Numbered from the stretch's first letter, positions 1 to 8,163 are shown. The stretch: 14,799 nt of DNA from Cryomorphaceae bacterium (GCA_949531795.1 CATIQX010000130.1:1-14799), one strand, 5' to 3'. Translations and numbers: made by a program. Notes: generated from the sequence alone by a model not told the origin.

Positions 1-17
1 AGTAATGTGTTTTTCAT
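1..17 (-). CDS. Possible start of a divergent gene (5' end only)
   Basis: On the minus strand an ATG at 17-15 opens a frame reading M-K-N-T-L to the window edge. This resembles the start of a signal peptide; the receptor on the other strand begins MKNTI. A perfect TAnnTTTG box lies upstream on the same strand at 52-45, leaving 27 nt before the ATG. Only five codons are visible, so the product cannot be named and the gene itself is an inference from start context and promoter. Confidence 0.35.
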
Positions 18-44
18 GATTTAAAAGATTTAATTTTAAAGAAT

Positions 45-52
45 CAAATTTA
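45..52 (-). promoter_or_regulatory. Candidate Bacteroidota -7 promoter element
   Basis: The minus strand reads TAAATTTG, an exact match to the TAnnTTTG -7 consensus of Bacteroidota. It faces the partial gene at the left edge. No clear -33 TTG lies at the usual distance, so it is a candidate only. Confidence 0.35.
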
Positions 53-69
53 GTTAAAATAGATTGAAA

Positions 70-90
70 ATTGTCATTACGTAGGACAAT
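70..90. promoter_or_regulatory. Inverted repeat between divergent promoters, possible operator
   Basis: ATTGTC at 70-75 and GACAAT at 85-90 form a perfect 6-bp inverted repeat with a 9-nt spacer. It lies between the minus-strand -7 box at 45-52 and the plus-strand -7 box at 110-117, just upstream of where the plus promoter's -33 region should fall. The symmetry and position suit a dimeric regulator, but short repeats occur by chance in AT-rich DNA. Confidence 0.3.
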
Positions 91-109
91 AAAATCAATA
101 ACTTTCGTT

Positions 110-117
110 TACATTTG
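110..117 (+). promoter_or_regulatory. Candidate -7 promoter element of the TonB receptor run
   Basis: TACATTTG matches TAnnTTTG exactly and ends 17 nt before the receptor ATG. No good -33 TTG is visible about 19 nt upstream. It probably drives the receptor, the DUF4249 gene and perhaps trxB. Confidence 0.5.
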
Positions 118-134
118 CAGACTATTATAATCAC

Positions 135-2483
135 ATGAAAAATACAATCTCAATCATTTTCTTTTTATTACTTACAATAAGTAATTTTGCACAAAACAAG
201 TACACCATTAGTGGATTCGTTCAAGATGAATCCTCAGGAGAAAACTTAATAGGTGTCTCTATTTATGATAAAGAAACTTACAAAGGAACTGCTAGTAATC
301 AATATGGATTTTATTCTTTAACTATTGAGGAGGGAGATTATGTTATCATTTACTCGTTTATAGGTTACAAATCCATTACTAAGAACATTAAATTAAATAA
401 AGATCTGAGATTAAATTTAGCATTATCAAATAACGCTGTAATGACAGAAGAAGTAATTGTAACTGGCGAAAGATTAGATAAAAATGTAAGTAGCTCTAAC
501 ATGAGTCAAGCTAAAATAGAGGTGGATAATATAAAACAACTTCCAGTAATCCTTGGAGAGGTTGATATTTTAAAATCAGCACAACTTCTGCCCGGAATTC
601 AATCAGGAGGGGAAGGAAACTCTGGGCTTTATGTAAGAGGTGGAGGTCCTGATCAGAACTTAATATTACTTGATGAAGCAGTAGTTTACAATGCTGCTCA
701 TCTTTTTGGATTCTTTTCTGTCTTTAATGCAGATGCAATTAAAGATATAAATATAATTAAAGGCGGTATGCCTGCAGAGTATGGAGGTAGACTTTCTTCT
801 GTTCTAGACATCACCATGAAAGATGGAAATAATAAGAAATATGAGGCGGCTGGAGGAATTGGCTTGTTATCATCAAGATTAACAATTGAAGGACCAGTTC
901 AAAAGAACAAGAGTTCATTTATTGTTTCTGGTAGAAGAACTTATATTGATGTATTATCAAAACCATTTTTAAATAGTGAAAGTGCTTTTAGTGGATCAGG
1001 TTATTATTTTTATGATTTAACTACGAAAGCAAATTACAAAATATCAGACAACGACCGATTATATCTAAGCGGTTATTTTGGAAGAGATGTTTTTAGCTTT
1101 AGTAATTCTGACAATGGTATTGGAATTGAAATTCCCTGGGGAAACGCTACTAGCTCATTAAGATGGAATCATTTATTTACTGATAAATTATTCATGAATA
1201 CATCTCTTATTTTTTCAGATTACAGATTTGAATTTAATATAGCTCAAGAAGATTTTGAATTAAAGATATTCTCGGGAATTAATGATTGGAATACTAAAGT
1301 TGATTTTCTTTATCAGCCAAATCAAAGACATACAATTAAATTTGGAACTAATTACACGTATCATGAATTTACTCCTGGAAATGCTTCTGGGAAAGCTGGA
1401 GAAGTAGTTTTTGAAGCTGATGAAATATTTAAACAATACTCTAATGAAGGAGCTTTATATTTGTCTGATGATTTTGAAGTTACTGATGCTTTAAAAGTAC
1501 ATGCAGGTTTACGCTATTCTTCTTTTCAGCATAGTGGCTATATAAGTTTCCGAGATTATATTAAAAATGAATTTCAATCTAATGATGATAATTACAGACA
1601 TATTGAGCCAAGAATTTCATTTAGGTACAGATTATCTACTTCAAGTTCCATAAAAGGTGCCTATACACAAAATTATCAATATATTCACTTAGCTTCAACT
1701 TCTAGCGTTAGTTTACCAACTGATCTTTGGGTACCTAGTTCATCAGAGATTAAACCTAAATTTGCAGACCAATATGCAATAGGTTATTTTAAAAATCTTA
1801 ATGACAATATGTACGAAACTTCTATCGAAGCCTACTACAAAGAAATGACAAATCTACTAGAATATAAAGAAGGTATTTTACCAGAAGACAATACTAATTC
1901 AAGTAGTGATGGTTCTTTTGCTTTTGGTGATGGTGACTCATATGGAATAGAAGTGCTTCTAAAAAAGAATAAAGGAAAAACAACAGGGTGGATTGGCTAC
2001 ACACTATCAAAAACAACTAGATACTTTGATGAAGTAAATTCAGGAAATTCATTTCCAGCTAAATACGATAGAAGACATGATTTATCTATTACAGCTACTC
2101 ACAAATTATCTAAAAAATGGACACTAAGCAGTGTTTTTGTTTATGCGACAGGTAATGCAATTACTCTTCCATCAGAAAGGTATGTAATTGGTGAGAGCAT
2201 TTATACCGAATACACTTCAAGAAATGGTTTTAGAATGGATCCCTATCATAGACTTGATATTGGAGCTACGTATAAGCCTAAGAAAAATAAAAAATTTCAA
2301 TCTTCATGGAACTTTTCAATATACAATGTGTACAGTAGAAAGAACCCCTATTTCATTTATCTAGCAGTAGAATCACCTGAAGGAGAAAACGGAAACATAC
2401 AGGAAGGAAATTTAACCCCAAAAGCGTATCAAGTGTCAATATTCCCCATTTTACCTTCTGTTACCTGGAACTTTAATTTTTAA
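135..2483 (+). CDS. TonB-dependent outer-membrane receptor (DUF4249-associated type)
   Basis: An outer-membrane active transporter powered by TonB-ExbBD; its ligand is not evident. Residues 1-19 form a Sec signal peptide ending N-F-A before Gln20. A carboxypeptidase-regulatory-like beta-sandwich (about 23-105) is followed by EEVIVTG, which probably serves as the TonB-contact region. The plug domain follows from about 130 to 235, with ILGEVDILKSAQLLPGI, VRGGGPDQN at 167-175, LDEAVVYNAAHLFGFFSVFN and GGMPAEYGGRLSSVLD. The remainder is a beta-barrel ending in Phe (WNFNF), as expected of a last barrel strand. At 782 residues it is typical of the family. The next gene starts 2 nt after the stop and encodes a DUF4249 lipoprotein, a recurrent partner of this receptor type. 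Family assignment is firm; the substrate is unknown. Confidence 0.93.
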   Translation: MKNTISIIFFLLLTISNFAQNKYTISGFVQDESSGENLIGVSIYDKETYKGTASNQYGFYSLTIEEGDYVIIYSFIGYKSITKNIKLNKDLRLNLALSNNAVMTEEVIVTGERLDKNVSSSNMSQAKIEVDNIKQLPVILGEVDILKSAQLLPGIQSGGEGNSGLYVRGGGPDQNLILLDEAVVYNAAHLFGFFSVFNADAIKDINIIKGGMPAEYGGRLSSVLDITMKDGNNKKYEAAGGIGLLSSRLTIEGPVQKNKSSFIVSGRRTYIDVLSKPFLNSESAFSGSGYYFYDLTTKANYKISDNDRLYLSGYFGRDVFSFSNSDNGIGIEIPWGNATSSLRWNHLFTDKLFMNTSLIFSDYRFEFNIAQEDFELKIFSGINDWNTKVDFLYQPNQRHTIKFGTNYTYHEFTPGNASGKAGEVVFEADEIFKQYSNEGALYLSDDFEVTDALKVHAGLRYSSFQHSGYISFRDYIKNEFQSNDDNYRHIEPRISFRYRLSTSSSIKGAYTQNYQYIHLASTSSVSLPTDLWVPSSSEIKPKFADQYAIGYFKNLNDNMYETSIEAYYKEMTNLLEYKEGILPEDNTNSSSDGSFAFGDGDSYGIEVLLKKNKGKTTGWIGYTLSKTTRYFDEVNSGNSFPAKYDRRHDLSITATHKLSKKWTLSSVFVYATGNAITLPSERYVIGESIYTEYTSRNGFRMDPYHRLDIGATYKPKKNKKFQSSWNFSIYNVYSRKNPYFIYLAVESPEGENGNIQEGNLTPKAYQVSIFPILPSVTWNFNF

Positions 2484-2485
2484 CT

Positions 2486-3502
2486 ATGAAAAAATATATA
2501 TACATTTTAAGTCTTTTATTAATCTCCTGCCAAGAAGAAATAACACTAGACCTAACACAATCAGAAGAAAAAATTGTAGTAGAAGGTTCTATTGAAAATG
2601 GATTTCCTCCTTATGTAATTTTAACGAAGAGTCAGGGCTATTTTGAAGGAATTGATAGTGAAACCTACAATAATTTATTTGTAAATGATGTAGATTCTAT
2701 TAAAATTTGGTATTTCAATGGAGAAGAGAAGGTATCGATAACACTTGAGCAAATTATAGGTTTAGATTCACTACCTCCCATTTATACTGATTTGAGTTAT
2801 TTTGAAAATCCTGAAAACTATGAATTTAGTAAAGAAGGGAGAACCTATTTTTTAGAAATAAATTGGAATAATCAAATTATTTCAAGCTCTACAACAATTC
2901 CAGAGGTTACTCCTCTAGATTGTCTATGGGTTGAAAAAAGTGAAAATGCTGATGATAAATTTAAATATGACATAAGAGCCTTATACTCAGATCCTGGAGA
3001 TCAAAATAATAATATATTAGTTAAATCTAAAAGAATACAGCATTATGAAAAAAAAGATAGTTTAGAATGTCAAGTTAACAATATACCAGACTTTTCGCTA
3101 AAATTAATAGATGCTGGAGCCGATGTATTAATTAATGGCCAAACATTTGAAACCTATTTTCCTAGACCAAGAGACAGTGGCTTTCCAACAGGAAAGTACA
3201 ATGGATATCATATGAAAAAATGTAAAGGTGATTCTATAGAATTTTTGCAAGATGTGGTCTTAATTAAATATTGTCAGATTGATGAGCCTTCGTTAAAATT
3301 TTGGAGAGGGCTAATAAGACAAGTTGGGACAAATGGAAATCCATTTGCTGAACCAATGAATCTTGTTAGTAATATAAACAATGGCTTTGGAGTCTTTACA
3401 GGTTATGGTTCGGCATACTACAAAGTAAACATTATAGAAAACACAGTAATCAAAGATCAATATACCACTAGTGAAGGGCTGAACATATTAGATATATTTT
3501 AA
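2486..3502 (+). CDS. DUF4249 family lipoprotein, partner of the upstream receptor
   Basis: A probable surface-exposed lipoprotein. The N-terminus is a short hydrophobic signal with lipobox L-I-S-C, giving acylated Cys15. The following residues Q-E-E are acidic, like the lipoprotein surface-export signals described in Bacteroidota. The mature part opens with a KIVVEGSIENG stretch and many beta-prone segments. It ends with a Gly/aromatic-rich region (NNGFGVFTGYGSAYY), both features I associate with DUF4249. The length of 338 residues suits the family. DUF4249 genes are commonly paired with TonB receptors of the upstream type, and the 2-nt gap suggests tight co-expression. By analogy with SusD it might help capture ligand, but this is inference; no sugar-binding fold is recognisable. 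Confidence 0.85.
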   Translation: MKKYIYILSLLLISCQEEITLDLTQSEEKIVVEGSIENGFPPYVILTKSQGYFEGIDSETYNNLFVNDVDSIKIWYFNGEEKVSITLEQIIGLDSLPPIYTDLSYFENPENYEFSKEGRTYFLEINWNNQIISSSTTIPEVTPLDCLWVEKSENADDKFKYDIRALYSDPGDQNNNILVKSKRIQHYEKKDSLECQVNNIPDFSLKLIDAGADVLINGQTFETYFPRPRDSGFPTGKYNGYHMKKCKGDSIEFLQDVVLIKYCQIDEPSLKFWRGLIRQVGTNGNPFAEPMNLVSNINNGFGVFTGYGSAYYKVNIIENTVIKDQYTTSEGLNILDIF

Positions 3503-3515
3503 ATTAAAAATAAAA

Positions 3516-4463
3516 ATGGAAAAAGAAATAGAAAAAGTAGAAACATTAATAATCGGTTCAGGTCCAGCTGGATACTCTGCAGCAATTTATGCAGCTCGTG
3601 CTGATATGAAACCAGTTGTTATTCAAGGATTGCAACCTGGAGGCCAATTAACTACCACCACTGATGTTGATAATTACCCAGGTTATAAAGACGGGATTAC
3701 AGGTCCAGAAATGATGGAGGATTTCAAAGCTCAAGCAGAACGTTTTGGTACTGATACAAGATGGGGAATGGTGACAAAAGTTGACCTATCCGAGCGTCCA
3801 TTTAAAGTTGAAGTAGATGAAAAAGATACAATTCTTGCTGAAACTGTAATTATTGCAACAGGTGCATCAGCAAAATGGTTAGGAATTGAAGATGAAAAAA
3901 GATTAAATGGCTATGGTGTTTCGGCTTGTGCCACTTGCGATGGATTCTTTTACAAAGGAAAAGAAGTTGTTGTAGTTGGAGCTGGTGATACTGCTGCTGA
4001 AGAAGCTACCTATCTTGCTAAAATGTGTACAAAAGTAACTATACTTGTACGTAGAGATGAAATGCGTGCTTCAAAAGCAATGCAACATAGGGTATTTAAT
4101 ACTCCTAATTTGGAAGTGCTTTTTAACCATGAGACAAAAAGTATTAATGGAGAACCAGGAGCTGTGGGAGTAGAAAGTGTAACTGCTATTAATAATAAAA
4201 CAAATGAAGAGACAATTATTCCTGCTTCAGGATTTTTTGTTGCTATTGGACACAAACCAAATAGTGATTTATTCAAAGGACAATTAGAAATGGATGATGC
4301 TGGTTACTTAATTGTTGAGCCAGGCACTTCTAAAACTGAAATTCCTGGAGTATTTGCTGCAGGTGATATTGCAGATCACGTTTACCGTCAAGCTGTTACG
4401 TCTGCAGGAACTGGTTGTATGGCAGCCTTAGATGCAGAACGATTTTTAGCAGATAAAAAATAA
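3516..4463 (+). CDS. trxB: Thioredoxin-disulfide reductase
   Basis: A cytoplasmic flavoenzyme that reduces oxidised thioredoxin with NADPH. The FAD-binding GSGPAG lies at residues 14-19. The redox-active CATC pair is Cys138/Cys141, followed by D142 as in other low-Mr reductases. The NADPH domain begins GAGDTAAEEA at 155-164 and carries the VRRDEMRAS segment, whose arginines contact the 2'-phosphate. The second FAD motif GVFAAGDIAD and the QAVTSAGTGCMAALDAE tail are present. The length of 315 residues is normal and all key residues are intact. The start ATG follows an A-rich leader rather than a Shine-Dalgarno site. It lies 13 nt after the DUF4249 gene with no obvious promoter between, so read-through from the receptor promoter is likely. 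A strong terminator follows. Confidence 0.96.
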   Translation: MEKEIEKVETLIIGSGPAGYSAAIYAARADMKPVVIQGLQPGGQLTTTTDVDNYPGYKDGITGPEMMEDFKAQAERFGTDTRWGMVTKVDLSERPFKVEVDEKDTILAETVIIATGASAKWLGIEDEKRLNGYGVSACATCDGFFYKGKEVVVVGAGDTAAEEATYLAKMCTKVTILVRRDEMRASKAMQHRVFNTPNLEVLFNHETKSINGEPGAVGVESVTAINNKTNEETIIPASGFFVAIGHKPNSDLFKGQLEMDDAGYLIVEPGTSKTEIPGVFAAGDIADHVYRQAVTSAGTGCMAALDAERFLADKK

Positions 4464-4483
4464 ATAGCTTAATACTTGAAGAT

Positions 4484-4513
4484 AAAGGCCTCTACTACGT
4501 AGGGGCTTTTTTT
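4484..4513 (+). terminator. Rho-independent terminator after trxB
   Basis: Stem GGCCTCTAC (4487-4495) pairs with GTAGGGGCT (4499-4507) across a 3-nt loop. The 9-bp stem includes two G-T wobbles and can be extended by A-T pairs. A run of seven T follows at 4507-4513. It separates the receptor-lipoprotein-trxB run from recQ. Confidence 0.85.
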
Positions 4514-4526
4514 ATTAATTATTTTG

Positions 4527-4534
4527 TACTTTTG
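4527..4534 (+). promoter_or_regulatory. Candidate -7 promoter element of recQ, abutting the start codon
   Basis: TACTTTTG is an exact TAnnTTTG match lying between the trxB terminator and recQ. Only 6 nt separate it from the ATG at 4541. Transcription would therefore start at or next to the ATG, giving a nearly leaderless mRNA. No -33 TTG is clear. Confidence 0.5.
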
Positions 4535-4540
4535 GTTTCA

Positions 4541-6448
4541 ATGGATGCTATTGATGTATTAAAAAAATATTGGGGACATACTCAATTTCGCTTAAAACAA
4601 CAGGAGATTATAAGCCAAGTAATTGACAAGAAAGATACTCTTGCTTTATTACCTACAGGAGGAGGAAAGTCAATTTGCTTCCAAGTACCTGCACTAATGC
4701 AAGAAGGAATCTGTCTTGTTATCTCTCCTCTTATTGCACTTATGGACGACCAAGTTCGTTTTTTAAAATCTAAAGGAATAAAATCAATTGCAATAACTTC
4801 AGGAATGCATTATAATGAAATTGATACAGCTCTAACAAATTGTATTTATGGAGGAGTAAAGTTCTTATATCTATCCCCTGAAAGATTACAAAATGAATTA
4901 GTTCAAACAAGAATTAAAGAAATGAATATTAACCTTATTACAGTTGATGAGGCACATTGCATTTCGGAATGGGGACATAACTTCCGTCCAGCTTACAGAC
5001 ATATTTCTGAGATACGAGAAATAATCCCAAACGCACCTGTTTTAGCACTTTCTGCTACCGCAACCACTAGCGTAATTGATGATATTCAAAATAATCTTGA
5101 TTTTAAAGCACATAACCTTATTCAATCATCATTTGTTAGAGAAAACCTATCTTATGTTGTTGATAATACTGAAGATAAAAAATCACGATTATTAAAATTA
5201 GTTGATAAAATAAAAAGTTCTGTCATTGTTTATGTTGGAAGCAGAAAAGCAGCAAAAGAGATTGCAAATTTTTTATTAAATAATAATTATTCTGCCAATT
5301 ATTATCATGGTGGATTAGCTTCAAAAGTACGAACTGAAATACAGGAAAGCTGGACTAAAAACCAAACTAGAATTATTGTAACTACAAATGCTTTTGGAAT
5401 GGGTATTGATAAAGCTGATGTTAAATTAGTAGTACACTTAGAACTACCTTCGACAATAGAAGCTTATTTTCAAGAAGCAGGCCGAGCCGGAAGAGATGGG
5501 AAACAATCCTACGCATTTCTGCTTGCTAACAAATCTGATGTAAAAAAACAACAAGATTTATTAACCTTAAGGTATCCAACAATTACTGAAATAAAAACTG
5601 TTTATCAGAATTTAGCTAATTACTTGCAGATAGCAGAAAATGATTTACCTGAACAGGCAATTTCTTTTGATATGCTAAGTTTTACTGAGCGCTATAAAAC
5701 GAGTAATCTTAAGATATACAACATACTTAAATACCTTGAAAAAGAAGAGCATATAAAACTTTCAGAAGCAATTTACAGCCCATCTAAGTTGATGATTAAA
5801 GTAAGTAATGCTGAATTATATAAATTCCAAATTGCTAATAAATATTATGATAATTTCTTAAAAATCCTACTACGCTCCTATTCTAATTTGTTTAACAATT
5901 ATGTGATAATTAACGAACAAGAAATAGCAAGCAGATTAAAAGTTAGCACTAAAGAAGTTGTTCGTTTAATTAATAAATTAATGCAACTAGAAATCGTTAA
6001 ATATACTCACGAAAATAATAATTCGCTGATAACTTATCTGAAAGCTAGAAAGGATACTGATAAACTTTATTTGGCAGAGAAAAAATGGGAAGAAAGAAAG
6101 AAGTACGAGCAAGAAAAACTTGATAAAATTACAAACTATATAATCAACAAAAGTTCTTGTAGAAGTAAATTACTTTTGGATTATTTTGGAGAACAAGAAA
6201 GCAATAAATGTGGTAAATGTGATTTCTGCATTAATGAAAAAAGAAATAATATAAAAGAGTCTGAATATAAAGAAATGACAGACAAACTAGAAAATATTTT
6301 AAAAGATAAAGAACTTACCATTGAAGATATCTGTTTATTAATGCCAAATTATAATGACCAGAAAATTATTTCAATAATTCAATACTTATTTGATAATGAT
6401 AGAGTTGGGAAATTTGGAAACAAATATCAATGGAAAAGCAATAAGTAA
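4541..6448 (+). CDS. recQ: RecQ-family ATP-dependent DNA helicase (Bacteroidota variant)
   Basis: A superfamily 2, 3'-5' DNA helicase for repair and recombination. I start it at ATG 4541 (635 aa). An in-frame TTG at 4532 would add three residues, but it overlaps the TACTTTTG promoter box. Walker A is PTGGGKS with Lys43, the Walker B box DEAH is at 136-139, and SATAT and the motif VI QEAGRAGRDG (311-320) are present. A zinc cluster, Cys540, Cys557, Cys560 and Cys563, sits in the RecQ-type CRSKLL-YFGE-CGKCDFC context. In E. coli RecQ this cluster follows the helicase core closely. Here about 190 residues intervene, including a winged-helix-like part near EIASRLKVSTKEVVRLINKL. A further short helical segment follows the cluster and I see no HRDC domain. 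Bacteroidota often carry this layout, as far as I recall. Helicase activity is near certain; the precise role is less so. Confidence 0.93.
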   Translation: MDAIDVLKKYWGHTQFRLKQQEIISQVIDKKDTLALLPTGGGKSICFQVPALMQEGICLVISPLIALMDDQVRFLKSKGIKSIAITSGMHYNEIDTALTNCIYGGVKFLYLSPERLQNELVQTRIKEMNINLITVDEAHCISEWGHNFRPAYRHISEIREIIPNAPVLALSATATTSVIDDIQNNLDFKAHNLIQSSFVRENLSYVVDNTEDKKSRLLKLVDKIKSSVIVYVGSRKAAKEIANFLLNNNYSANYYHGGLASKVRTEIQESWTKNQTRIIVTTNAFGMGIDKADVKLVVHLELPSTIEAYFQEAGRAGRDGKQSYAFLLANKSDVKKQQDLLTLRYPTITEIKTVYQNLANYLQIAENDLPEQAISFDMLSFTERYKTSNLKIYNILKYLEKEEHIKLSEAIYSPSKLMIKVSNAELYKFQIANKYYDNFLKILLRSYSNLFNNYVIINEQEIASRLKVSTKEVVRLINKLMQLEIVKYTHENNNSLITYLKARKDTDKLYLAEKKWEERKKYEQEKLDKITNYIINKSSCRSKLLLDYFGEQESNKCGKCDFCINEKRNNIKESEYKEMTDKLENILKDKELTIEDICLLMPNYNDQKIISIIQYLFDNDRVGKFGNKYQWKSNK

Positions 6449-6459
6449 ATGGGAAAATG

Positions 6460-6467
6460 TAGTTTTG
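6460..6467 (+). promoter_or_regulatory. Candidate -7 promoter element of fmt, abutting the start codon
   Basis: TAGTTTTG matches TAnnTTTG exactly and ends 4 nt before the fmt ATG, inside the 23-nt recQ-fmt spacer. If used, it gives a leaderless fmt-trmH transcript independent of recQ. No -33 TTG is clear, and co-transcription from recQ also remains possible. Confidence 0.4.
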
Positions 6468-6471
6468 TAAT

Positions 6472-7452
6472 ATGAAGATAGTATTTTTTGGAACACCTTA
6501 TTTTGCAGCCACTAACCTTAAAGAATTAATTAATGCTGGATATGATATTGTTGGAATTGTATGTCCACCTGACAGTAAAAAAGGAAGAGGAAAACAGTTA
6601 AAAGCCTGTGCAGTTAAGGAAGTTGGTACAGCACATAATATTCCAGTATTACAACCCTTAAAGCTGAGAGATATTGATTTTATTCATCATTTAAAGTCCC
6701 TAAATGCTGATATATTTGTTGTTGTTGCTTTTAGAATGTTACCTAAAACCGTTTGGGGTTTACCAAGAAATGGAACTATAAATTTACATACCTCACTGCT
6801 ACCAAATTATAGAGGGGCCGCTCCTATTAATTGGGTGTTAATTAATGGAGAAAAAGAAACTGGAATTACTACTTTTTTTATTGATCAGAAAATTGATTCA
6901 GGAGTAATTATTCTACAAGAAAAAATTAAATTAACAGATTCAACTACAGCTGCTGAATTACATAATAACTTAATGAATAAAGGAAGTAAATTACTAATTA
7001 ACACCTTAAAATCAATTAAAGATAATTCTGTAAGTCAACAAAAACAAGAACATAATTCAGAAATGTCAGAAGCTCCAAAACTGACAAAAGATCTTCTAAA
7101 AATTGATTGGAGTAAATCTGCTAATGAAATACATAATTTAGTTAGAGGGCTCTCGCCATTTTTAGATAATAATACAAAGTTAAAAGATATTGCTATCTGC
7201 CCTTCTGCTTGGTTTACACTAAAAGATGATAAAGGAATACATAAAAGAATAAAATTACATTTATCAGAAGTAGTTAGTAACAATTCCAACAAGACACTTA
7301 GTATAAAAACAGATAATAAAACCTACTTACACATCATTACAAACAAGAATACAATTGCTATTCTTAATTTACAAGCAGAAGGGAAAAACCCAATGACCAT
7401 TCAAGAGTTTCTTCAAGGTAATAAAATCAATGAAAAATTCATTATTTCATGA
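6472..7452 (+). CDS. fmt: Methionyl-tRNA formyltransferase
   Basis: Transfers a formyl group from 10-formyl-tetrahydrofolate to initiator Met-tRNA in the cytoplasm. The N-terminal MKIVFFGTPYFA and the signature SLLPNYRGAAPINW are diagnostic. The catalytic triad is complete: Asn104, His106 and Asp142, equivalent to E. coli Asn106, His108 and Asp144. A basic loop with PPDSKKGRGKQLK matches the tRNA-acceptor-binding insertion. The C-terminal OB-like domain runs from about 205 and opens with DWSKSANEIHNLVRGLSP. The length of 326 residues is normal. Its TGA stop overlaps the ATG of the next gene (ATGA), so the two are translationally linked. Adjacency to recQ fits an order I recall from flavobacterial genomes. 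Confidence 0.96.
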   Translation: MKIVFFGTPYFAATNLKELINAGYDIVGIVCPPDSKKGRGKQLKACAVKEVGTAHNIPVLQPLKLRDIDFIHHLKSLNADIFVVVAFRMLPKTVWGLPRNGTINLHTSLLPNYRGAAPINWVLINGEKETGITTFFIDQKIDSGVIILQEKIKLTDSTTAAELHNNLMNKGSKLLINTLKSIKDNSVSQQKQEHNSEMSEAPKLTKDLLKIDWSKSANEIHNLVRGLSPFLDNNTKLKDIAICPSAWFTLKDDKGIHKRIKLHLSEVVSNNSNKTLSIKTDNKTYLHIITNKNTIAILNLQAEGKNPMTIQEFLQGNKINEKFIIS

Positions 7453-8135
7453 GCCATCTAGATTATGATTTAGTTCAATATTTAAAGGAATTTGTAGTAG
7501 ATGAAAGGCGTAACCTTTTTGAGGAAAAAATTCAACAAAGAACCAAGCACATTACAATTGTACTTGAAAATATTTTTCAAGGAAGAAATATCTCTGCCTC
7601 TATCCGTTCAGCTGATTGTTTTGGTGTGCAAGATGTACATGTAATTGAAAATGATAACATCTTTAATGATGATTCAGAAGTGTCAATGGGTGCTGATAAA
7701 TGGGTAAGCACTACTAGATATAACAAGCAAAAACACAATACAGCTAAAGCCATTAAAAAACTAAAAGCTGATGGTTATCAAGTAATTGCCGCTACACCAC
7801 ATAATGCTAATTGTGATTTGTACGATATTGAAATTGGTGAACAAAAAATTGCTTTAATTTTTGGAGCTGAAGTTAATGGTTGCAGCGAAGAAACCTTAAA
7901 ACTTGCTGACAAAAGAATGAAAATCCCTATGTATGGGTTTACAGAAAGTTTTAACATATCTGTTTCTGTTTCTCTTTGCTTACAACACCTTACTTATAAA
8001 TTAAGAAACTCAGCTGTTAACTGGAGAATGACTAAAGAAGAGCAAGACAAAACCCTATTGCAATGGCTAAGAAATAGTATTAAATCATCCTCCCAAATTG
8101 AGGAAAAATACTTAAAATTACGGTCTAAAAAATAA
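7449..8135 (+). CDS. trmH: SPOUT RNA 2'-O-methyltransferase, TrmH-like
   Basis: Probably the S-adenosylmethionine-dependent enzyme that makes Gm18 in tRNA. All three SPOUT motifs are present: NISASIRSADCFG at 47-59 with catalytic-type Arg53, ALIFGAEVNGCSEE, and IPMYGFTESFNISVSVSL with Asn169 forming part of the knotted AdoMet site. A helical N-terminal extension of about 30 residues and a C-terminal helical extension (WRMTKEEQDKTLLQWLRNSI) favour TrmH over RlmB, which has a different N-terminal L30e-like domain. The length of 228 residues fits TrmH. Its start codon overlaps the fmt stop, so both are tRNA-linked functions on one transcript. The fold is certain; the exact target nucleotide is inferred. 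Confidence 0.83.
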   Translation: MSHLDYDLVQYLKEFVVDERRNLFEEKIQQRTKHITIVLENIFQGRNISASIRSADCFGVQDVHVIENDNIFNDDSEVSMGADKWVSTTRYNKQKHNTAKAIKKLKADGYQVIAATPHNANCDLYDIEIGEQKIALIFGAEVNGCSEETLKLADKRMKIPMYGFTESFNISVSVSLCLQHLTYKLRNSAVNWRMTKEEQDKTLLQWLRNSIKSSSQIEEKYLKLRSKK

Positions 8136-8163
8136 TTTATTTATCATGTGGATAAAAAAGTAA

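Noticed and set aside
4010..4276. Minus-strand open frame of 88 codons
   Set aside because: It lies wholly inside trxB, which has every catalytic motif; its translation shows no recognisable domain. Antisense shadow.
4532..4540. TTG start adding three residues to RecQ
   Set aside because: This TTG forms part of the TACTTTTG promoter box; the ATG at 4541 gives a normal RecQ N-terminus.
7035..7292. Minus-strand open frame of 85 codons
   Set aside because: It lies inside the C-terminal part of fmt and has no family signature or start context. Antisense shadow.
8136..8163. Hairpin TTTATC-ATGTG-GATAAA between the convergent trmH and pdxH ends, as a bidirectional terminator
   Set aside because: The stem is only 6 bp and nearly all A-T, and neither strand has a proper T run after it. 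Too weak to call.
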